64,000 nt of DNA. Source: Aspergillus flavus (lineage: Eukaryota; Ascomycota; Eurotiomycetes; Eurotiales; Aspergillaceae). The stretch is from NCBI RefSeq assembly GCF_009017415.1, contig NC_092410.1, positions 2,728,001-2,792,000 of the forward strand, written 5' to 3'. The notes below the pieces were generated by a model. The model did no database searches and was not told where the DNA came from. It saw only the letters and a program-made list of their open reading frames with translations. Positions 55,997-64,000 of the stretch are shown here, piece after piece. How positions within the stretch are numbered: position 1 is the first letter of the stretch; every line of letters starts with the position of its first letter. The position numbers were made by a program, and so were the translations under genes.

Positions 55997-58900
55997 TTGT
56001 TATATGGAGTAGGATATCAGTTGTATCCGTACCACTGTTCTACCTTAACTCAAGAAATTCAGAGCGATAGTGGGATTTCTGTGGGTTATTAGTTGCCATG
56101 TCAGACAAGACAAACCAGAAGTGAGGATTCATATAGAGTTTAACATGATAACATGCAGGTGAGAGGTAAACCGAGCTGCGTTGATGATGTTGGGCCAATA
56201 AAGAAGACGAATAGAGATGATTTACGACGGCGAAGGGATATTTTCGAGCCATACACTTACACCATCCGAATCGCATGAAGCCAGGAGGGCTTCTGCCTAG
56301 GCGGGATACATGGTGACATGGAATGCAGGTGACTGATTTAAGCCCTAAGCAACTATGTCACTGGGCCAGCCTCAACTGGAGACTATATTAATGGTATATA
56401 CTCTCCCTTGCTTATAAGTTTACTGTCACCCGAGCTAGTGTGCAATGGTGCATAACCTCAATCAATCAATAGCAACTTTGTAACTATATACTTTGCTCGG
56501 CGAGGCACCGTTGCAGAGCGTGGTGTCATGTAAGATGAAGATAAGTAGTCAGTCTGAGCGGCGTTTTTAATTAGAAGCGAACATCAGCGACGGTTACGAG
56601 CTGCGGACGAATCAAAGCATTTGACGAGATATTTATATGATATTGCAAATGGACTTCAATGAGTGCATTACTCGCATGGCTCATAGCAGTGCCTTTCGCA
56701 TTTTTGTTCGTATGATCTTCAGAGTTTGCAAAAGAGGAACTCCACCTCCCACGATGCCAACGTCATCCAGACCAAATGCGTCCCAAGCAGGGAGCTGCCC
56801 AAGCTATAGCAAGGCAGACATGAATAAAGACAAAAGACACACTGCCATCCAATACAGAATATATCTAAGCCATAACAGCTTATTGATACCTCCTGCCACG
56901 GAACAGCTGCCAATTGAATGTCCGAGAGAAATTTCGACCCAATTTCACAGAATTAGCCAACTAGGCTAGTTAATGTTAACTGAAGGGCTTTTGTGTGAAT
57001 CTTGCATCGCCTTATGGCCAGCATTAAGTCGGGTGTAGGATCTATCCTGGACAATATACAAGACAAGGCATTTTACAATTATCACTTGTAACCAACACTC
57101 TCGTCTTTTCGTCTCCACTTCTCCCTATCTAATCTGGGATGTATAGTCATCTTGCAATGTACAAAAGAGCCCATCCTTGATTACCTTAAGGGAAAACCTG
57201 CTTTAAATCAGGCAAACCTCCATGAGTTGGCTATAGTGTCAAACTGTCTATTTTAGTAGCCTCAGCAAGGGCTACACGCTAAGGACGCAACCTACTGGGT
57301 AAAGCTACGGGATGCAGCCATGACCAGAACGCAAGAATCTGACTTTCAGAGGATCCAATCGTCATAGTCAATGATTTTGGTGTGCTGGCTGAGGTGAAAT
57401 GTTACGTCATCCTAGTGACCACCTATGGCATCCTCATAGGGCTTTGCTGGAAGGAAAGTGTTCGCCTGTTGTGGAATTTCAGGACTGAGGATGGGACGGT
57501 ACGTGGTGGAGATGGAAAGGATTACGACTCGCAGAATGTAGCTGCACACGCAACCTTACACTTCTCATGGGCTTTGGCAGATACGACGGTTCAAATCTTG
57601 AAGGCTGGGCAGCTGTACCCGATAATGACCATTAAACCACCATTTGCCACACATACCGGCTCTTCGTCACTATGCTATAACCGAGGCCATGCTCCTTCGT
57701 CATATACCTAAAGAACAAAAGCTCCACTGGCCGGACGAGTGCCATTTGGAAGCAGAATGGCCCATTTTACGAGTTTATTGGCCTAGTAAGGTCTTATAAT
57801 ATCTTATCCAAATAGCCGGCTCGAGCAACTATGCTACCGATTGACTTCTTTCCCCAATATGGGAGGGATACTAAGTCACCACGAAGCTTAGATCGAAGGC
57901 AGAGGCTCATCCAACAGCCCCTACCAGACCTTAGTAAAGGACCCTGCAGCATTACGATAATAAAATATTGTTCAGGCAATCGACACATTGAGGATTTACA
58001 CACTTTTGGAGGAGAATGAGGGAAATCACCAGTTCAGAATAATTTTGGACGGGAAACTACTAGCACACTATCAACCTGACCGTAATAAGCCGATTGAGCA
58101 AGTCATGGACAAGGGGGATGTCGCTGCGAATTGATTCTCCTCCTCTTCGCGGACACCCTGAGTGGAATCTCGGCGACTATCTTGCTGACATCTTTGACCT
58201 TAGCACTATGTCTGCTGTATCGCGCGGTAAACAGCCGGAGGTGCCGGTCGCTCGCATTGATGTTGACTATCTCACCGAGGAGTTCCTCGTACCCGTTGCT
58301 TCTGATCAAGAAGATAAGTCGTGCGGTAAGACTCAACCGGGCCATGCAAGTCAAACCGATAGACTATCCTACCATAGTTTGTTGGAATCCAAGAAGACCA
58401 CTCAACTCTTTCAGTGCCAGAGGGAGGCACATAAAAGAACCGGCCGCTGCACATCACGCGTTAACACCAGGCCCGTCGTCCCCTAGCGGCCTTTCTAATA
58501 GATATAATACTATACTCTATACCTTTCCTGCAGCCGTGCAACTAACAGGTCTCGGAGTAATCTCAGATGCACTCGTAGGGTGAAAATGTTGGGACGTATA
58601 TGATATATGCCCGGAGCTGGATCAACTAACTATTCAGTGTGAATCTATCAATTGGCCGGGAATACATTATACGAAGGAGAAAGCGAGGACACGAGCTCGC
58701 TCGTCGGTGTCTAGATTAGGTTCTTAAGTAGGAGCAGGAGATTTTCGGCAGACATTCTCCCATGGCCCGTACCAACCGGTGGTGTAGGAATGTATGGCAA
58801 AACGGCGTGACCAGCGATTATCGGGATTTGCCTTGCGGGATTCGACGTAGTAGTGGTGTGACGACCTACGACCGCTTTACATTCTGGCCTAATAGAACAG

Positions 58901-59037
58901 GATATTGCTCTCACTGCATCCCATCTAGGACGATGGTATGTCTTCCACCATCACCTTAGTTGGTACTCAGCTATTCGGTGTTGGACCCTTTTTTGTGCAC
59001 AAGTCTTAGCTTGCTATGAGGTTCAAGGTACCATCCC
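55997..59037. other. gene-poor, decayed region
   Basis: About 3 kb with many stops in all frames and no recognisable gene. Short frames at 57382-57711 and 58094-58486 have no family features and are probably relics of mobile or duplicated sequence. Confidence 0.45.
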
Positions 59038-59307
59038 GTGAGACAGCAGCCTGAGTCACACTATGTCAAGGAAATTTACAGCTCATCAAGGCGCCATGGA
59101 AACCATAACACTGTCCATTTCATAAAAACTTTCTGGAAGGTTGCTTACTCGGCAGGCTTGACCTTAAGCCCTCCGAAGTCCAAGTTCTTCTGCGATCAGA
59201 TTGATATTCTAGGCCATCAATGTACCAGAACCGGTATCCGACCTTCCGCAAATAAGCTCGACACAATAGCCAGTTGGCGGACGAGTCTTCAGAGCTGTTT
59301 GGCTTGA
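59038..59307 (+). mobile_element. Ty3/gypsy reverse-transcriptase fragment (decayed)
   Basis: The frame reads FWKVAYSAGLTLSPPKSKFF, then QIDILGHQCTRTGIRP, then SANKLDTIASW. This is the palm-to-thumb end of a Ty3/gypsy-type reverse transcriptase, where the consensus order is AGLTL..KKC.F..., ..DFLGH..S..GI.PD..K...I. Only about 65 residues are left and no integrase, protease or LTR was seen. Surrounding sequence is full of stops. Confidence 0.6.
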
Positions 59308-61358
59308 CACAACTTTGTAGATCGAACGAGGCTCTTTTGATAATTCTAGGAAGAGCCATGATACCCCTGGGCAGTGCTAGAATCTGCTAGCTCGATCGGA
59401 AGACTCTTACTCAACTTGAACCGCGACGCAATCTCGATATTGCTAATGACCCAAACGATTACAATTCAAGAGCTGCCAGGAGGTCGGACCTAATGGACAT
59501 ATGACTTGGCGGAAAGCTAGGCCTTTTATGATATGGTGACTGGGATCTTCTTGGTGTATATTTGTAGGTAGAAGTGCGCTTTGCAAACGCAATGCCAACT
59601 GTGATCTCTATGAGCTTTTCCTCGCCGCACTATTCCGTACTGGTTGGCCAAGACCCCCCAGGGAATGCTAGGGAATGCATATGACTTGTCTCTCATTCTC
59701 AGATGGGCCAACGGGCATTTCTTGAACGATGACGAGGAGGGAGGGGTGTGAATATATCTGACATGATGGCTTTTGAACAGGTTGCTGGGGCACACTGAGC
59801 GCGGTGGCCAACTCGCTTCCTACATCTGCGGGTTGGCACCCTTGTCACGCACATTATGGAGAGGTCTGGTCTTATTGTCCACCAAGGCTGGGGCCCAGAG
59901 ATGGTGAAGTTCGTTTACCACATGCCCTCCGGGCAGGAAGCTGTTTAACAGGATTATGTTGATAATGATTACGGCTTGTTGGAACTGCTATGTTTAATCC
60001 AACAACCAAGGGCATGCATTCATCTTCGCAGTGCCGAAGCGCATACTGGATGAAGTGCTTCGTAAGTCCATAGACTTATGATTTGGACGGTAATTTATGG
60101 GAACTTATGTATTACACGTCTACCAAGAGGAGCCTCCGTACTAGCTTCATAACAGGGAAAACGCTGGAATATAGCCTATAAAGGCTAGTACGCCTTTATA
60201 GAAGGGAAAACACCAGCAGTCGTCACTTACGGCCAACATATTCGTTAAAGAACTCCAACTGGAAGTGTCCTCTCTACCGAAACATCTAATCATTCATGTA
60301 CACATCCCGCTAAAACACCTGTTGTGCCATTAATACCATCAATTTCTGGAGAATTTCGGCGCCGTGAAGCGTTTATGCTTCGACTAATACTCATAAAAAG
60401 AGAATCTTTTGCTTCTCCTGTCCTTCAATCCTGTCAGTCCCGCAGCTCTGGTGAAAATGGAGTCAATAATAATGCCACCCCAATGCGCGTGTGTCTGGAA
60501 ATCAGTCATAATCTTCGATGCTCTCCATAGTTGGTGCTGGTACTACCTAAGATCCATCAACATCGCCACCTCCACCAGCTCCTGATTTGCGTATTCAGCT
60601 ACAACCCTCCCGGGACCCCTATTGTCGCTTCTTCCTCACTAGTGAAGAGATTGTAATTAACCTCCCCGGCAGTTATCTCTATAGAAAAGGCTACTAGGAC
60701 ATTTCGGACCTAGGGAAAGGACCTGCGCAGTTTGTAGCACGAGATCGATTTTGCGCGGGACGAGATTGACAAAAAAGAGGAACCCATCATGGGTGACTTT
60801 TCTTAAGTCATTTCTCATGAACCACCATCTTGATAATATAAAGTCATGTCACGGGCGAATTGCGGATGGCATTATGGGTACAGACATCAACATGGGGAAT
60901 GTGGACGGGGAGGGGAATGAGTATATGTAATGGCAGAGAACACTATCACGAAGTTGATCGACCTAATCAATGTTTCCACAACGAATGCAACCGATTTCCA
61001 CAAAGTCTACATTGGCTAGCGTGGGCGTCTCGCGGTCCGGACCACAGGGTTGTTGACAGAAAAGAAGGGATACAGAAAGAATATAGGAAGGATCAAGGAA
61101 CGGACTTCGCCTCAGCTGCCAGAGACAAGTCCAATGATAATGGAAATGGAAATAACTACAGGACAACAGCAACTGCGCCATTTTTTATTGAGTAGAAGAA
61201 GCCCTGCTCTCATGTGTTCCTGCAAGGGATACTACTGGATGAATTTACAAGCCTTTGTTAATATAGCTCTATCATGTAGAACATTCTATATCTCCATAAC
61301 TTCCTACGAAAATGTACTGAGGGCTCCAGAGGAAAAGATGTACACACAATATAGCACC
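59308..61358. other. gene-poor region next to retroelement relic
   Basis: No intact gene. A short inverted motif around 60172-60203 (TATAAAGGCTAGTACGCCTTTATA) stands out as a perfect-looking dyad. The rest lies in 3' flank of the terminal chitinase. Confidence 0.45.
60178..60201. repeat. inverted repeat TATAAAGGC / GCCTTTATA
   Basis: Two 9-bp arms, TATAAAGGC and GCCTTTATA, separated by six bases (TAGTAC, itself nearly symmetric). It lies in the decayed region and may be an element end or a hairpin. Confidence 0.45.
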
Positions 61359-62965
61359 TCAAGAACAAGGTGCGACACCAGTAGATCCAGGGTAGTCACA
61401 ATATACGCCCGAGCCACTCTGGGCACAAACCAACCCCGCGGGACATTGTTGCATCACCCACCTACCATTGTCACAAATACCAAACTGACTGCCATTGCAA
61501 GAAAAGGCTCCACTAGTGGGGCATGTTTGTCCAGCGATCGGACACACAGTTGAGGTTGGTGAGGCTGTTGGCTTACTCGACGTTGGACTAGCGGTGGAGG
61601 ACTTCGTAGTGGTAGTCAAGGTGGTGCTTGTAGATGTAGACTTTGTCGTCGGTGTAGGTGAGGTCGTCTTCGATGTTGTAGTCAGGCTCGTCGTCGGAGT
61701 TGTAGTCGGGCTCGTCGTCGGAGCTGGAGTAGTCCCCCCTCCACCCAAAGCTGACCTGAGTCCTGAAAGAAAGCCGGTGTTGGCGTATACCTGACTTGCA
61801 TCCCAGACCATGACCCCTCCGAAACTACTGAACTGTTTCACGTACTTGATAATCTCGCTAACAGTCGATATAGGCTGGTACCCAGTGCCGGCAGCGCCCT
61901 GGTTGCCTGGGACACCGAGAAAGACTTTCGCGTTTTTGTTCAGAGAGGTCTCCCGAGCCCACTTGTCCCAGACATCGAAATTGAAGTTATTCTGTGCTGC
62001 GCTACCGGGGACGAATGCTTGAAGTCCGCAATAGTTGTTGTAGAACTGGATCCATATCGCATCGAAGTACACAGCGCCATCGAGCATAGGGCCGTCCGCC
62101 GCGTCCGGGTAAGGACACTGCGGTGCAGCTGTGGTATAGTATTTCTTCGAGGTATCGCTGGCGTAATAGGACCGCAATTGGTTTGCAAAGGCGGGCATGT
62201 TGTTGACAGTTGCCTCGAAGTCAAAATCGAAACCGTCAACTACTGCGTCTCCGAATGGTCGTTTCACAGAGGGATTGGAAACTGGTCCGAATGTCTCCCA
62301 GATCATCTTGGCACCGGCAGTTGCGGCTGCTTCGTTGGTAAAACCGCCTTCATTGTAAGTGGCTCCTCCGATCGAAAGGAGAATTGTTCGCCCGAGTGAT
62401 TGGCATTCTTTTATATCCTCACTAGTAACACAGTGGAGTCAGCAAATTTATTGTGTACGGGTTAGAGTATACCCACGCTATTTGAGGACAGTCCAGAAGC
62501 TGGGTCCCTGGAAATGCGGTGCAGTTGTCGCCGGCATTTGCGAAATTGACTTCAGGGACACCACCGGCTCCGTTAATTCTGGTGAGGAAGGAGATTTGGT
62601 ATACCTAGTTGTGCTGTTAGTGAAACTCTTAAGGACGTTAGCGCCTGTTGAGGTAATACATCTATGTCCGTCGCTGCACACGACATGTGTGGTATCGTCA
62701 GCTGCTGCTTCCTTACTCAGTGTATAGTCAGGCTTACTCCTGCAGTAATGTGACAGACGTTGTTGAACATATGGACCGGTAGATTGCCCAAAGGAGTTCT
62801 GACCTGAGAGGTCATGTCAGTTATGGCACAGATTATGCGCTTGGCGTGATATTTACCCCAATAAACGGCGATATTGTTTGGACTGTTCAATCTCAACGCG
62901 GCCAGCGCGCCTTTGAAAGAAGCCAGAGCAAGTGTGAAAAGTGCAACAGTCTTTGAAGAAGACAT
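61359..62965 (-). CDS. class III (plant-type) GH18 chitinase with Ser/Thr linker and C-terminal chitin-binding module
   Basis: Secreted or wall-bound chitinase. Five exons on the minus strand (62965-62857, 62803-62738, 62673-62660, 62604-62477, 62421-61359; introns 53, 64, 55 and 55 nt) give 459 residues. The third exon is only 14 nt, and restores YCRTTDIDVYQISFLTRING. Signal peptide MSSSKTVALFTLALASFKGA; barrel start NIAVYWGQNS across intron 1; catalytic motif DGFDFDFE near residues 166-173. It is followed by PQCPYPDAADG, FYNNYCGLQAF and the closing GGVMVWDASQVYAN. A Thr/Ser-rich linker of about 65 residues, likely O-glycosylated, leads to a Cys-rich module (CNGSQFGICDNGRWVMQQC) of CBM19 character. 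It ends in a Cys-Ser pair, with no GPI signal. Different class from the chitinase at 3.4 kb. Confidence 0.9.
62660..62673 (-). other. 14-nt micro-exon of the class III chitinase gene
   Basis: CG ACG GAC ATA GAT, flanked by GTGCAG acceptor and GTATTA donor; without it the conserved DID-V-YQISFLT order is lost. Confidence 0.7.
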
Positions 62966-64000
62966 GATGGGGTATCATGGAACACAATGGCGAACCGGCT
63001 TGAAAGACTTAGGCATCTGTTGAGTATCGCTCAACATGCAGGAATGTTGAGCCTTATTATACATCTTTCGACAAGGCTCTTGATCAGCAAACAGATTGTT
63101 GAATTATATCATCTGTGCTCATTCCGAGTCATCTGCGTTTGTCATGGGTGTTTGAGACCGGCCTTTGTGAGTTTTACACAAACATTCCTTGGCTTCATTC
63201 TTTGATCTCAATAGTCCGAGGCATCGCTGAGACGATAATGGATTTCGGCGGAATGTAACCTTCACAACTTACTAGGATAAGAACGCTAAAAGGGTCGAAG
63301 GGAAGACGATGGTCGTTTGCACGCGATTCGTTTCAAACGGAATTACAGGGCGACGCCGCTATGGTGTGCACTACGAGATGCTAGCGAAGGAGTACAAAGA
63401 TGCTTGGCTAGTGTATCTGGAAGGCATGACAAACGGCAGGGCGTCATGGAGATCCGATAATGATCGGGATTGAAAACCTAGATGGTTGCCATGTTGTCGC
63501 GGCTAAGCATTCTTATCCGTCAGGTGAGTAGCCCTAAGAGATCGCCATGCAGGTGATCTGATCACCTCTTTTGGCAGTATGATCTTGACAACCTTGTCTA
63601 AAGGTCCCGATATATTAACCGCTGCCCCTGCATGATAGTCCATGTTGGATAAGGAGGGTTTCACAAGAGGGCTACATAGAACAACGGCTATTCGATAATG
63701 GTTAAATCAATGCAACACTACCGGGTAACCACATGCCGGCATGGGAAACGAAGCAAACTCGCTGACTCGCTCAAAAGGCCTCATGACGGCCCGTCTAGAC
63801 TCTCATGTCACATTCTTTGGCGCCCCCGCTACCCCGCGACTTGACAAGGGATGTCCTAAATTTCCGGAAACGTGTCAGGAACATCTGCTACCTGTGAGTT
63901 AAGTTACCATGAAACTGTATCATCCCTTGTAGCCGTCACTCTGCGGGTTCTGTCTTATGCACCTTCCACGTGCGATATTACCTCTTCCAGGCCTTAACAA
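62966..64000. other. promoter of class III chitinase and window end
   Basis: No gene recognised in the last kilobase. The first 100 bases hold the chitinase promoter. Confidence 0.45.
63053..63061 (-). promoter_or_regulatory. TATA-like element of class III chitinase
   Basis: TATAATAAG on the minus strand about 88-96 bases upstream of ATG 62965. Confidence 0.4.

Noticed and set aside
1..64000. CRISPR array, bacterial operons or Shine-Dalgarno sites
   Set aside because: No spaced direct repeats; intron-rich eukaryotic genes throughout.

Overview
The window reads as nuclear DNA of a filamentous ascomycete, most likely Eurotiales (Aspergillus-like). Most genes are split by spliceosomal introns of about 45-115 nt with GTRNGT-type donors and CTNAC-like branch sites. 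The families are typical moulds' families: a GPI2 subunit, GH18 chitinases, Zn2Cys6 and MHR regulators, a hybrid histidine kinase, a FluG-type amidohydrolase/glutamine synthetase fusion and a LaeA-like methyltransferase. No CRISPR, rRNA or convincing tRNA was seen. The genus is an inference. All exon borders below were worked out by hand from splice signals and reading-frame continuity.

Layout. 0-6.2 kb: tail of an acidic Ser/Glu-rich protein, GPI2, a GH18 chitinase with a chitin-binding module inside its barrel region, and a small membrane protein. 6.3-18.5 kb: a possible catabolic block (sugar-porter transporter, tartrate/D-malate-type dehydrogenase, MHR-only regulator, all on the minus strand), then a divergent Zn2Cys6-only protein, a secreted FAD oxidase and a PaaK-like adenylate-forming enzyme with a GC-AG intron. 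19-21 kb: AT-rich DNA with a truncated ABC-transporter domain. 21-26.2 kb: succinate-semialdehyde dehydrogenase followed by a FluG-like fusion in the same direction. 26.9-34.6 kb: a GAF hybrid histidine kinase and an MFS transporter with a long cytosolic loop. 36-41 kb: a decayed aminoglycoside-phosphotransferase-like fragment, an MFS carrier and a nucleoside-hydrolase-like (DUF1593/Sde182) secreted protein.

42-54 kb looks like accessory, lineage-variable DNA. A protein with a C-terminal nucleoside-phosphorylase (PNP) domain of the kind found in fungal NLR-like proteins is divergent from a large helical-repeat protein. A LaeA-like methyltransferase, a coiled-coil protein, a kinase-like FTA2-family protein and an unknown protein follow. 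55 kb carries a sulfotransferase-like P-loop protein with a C-terminal membrane helix. 56-61 kb is a gene desert with decayed Ty3/gypsy reverse-transcriptase sequence. The window closes with a class III chitinase carrying a Ser/Thr linker and a C-terminal chitin-binding module.

How the genes may work together (inference). The 6-12 kb set could import and oxidise a hydroxy-acid or sugar-acid carbon source. The dehydrogenase/FluG-like pair fits a gamma-glutamyl or GABA-type amine catabolic route. The PNP/helical-repeat pair is the best candidate for an undescribed, possibly immune-like or allorecognition-like, system.
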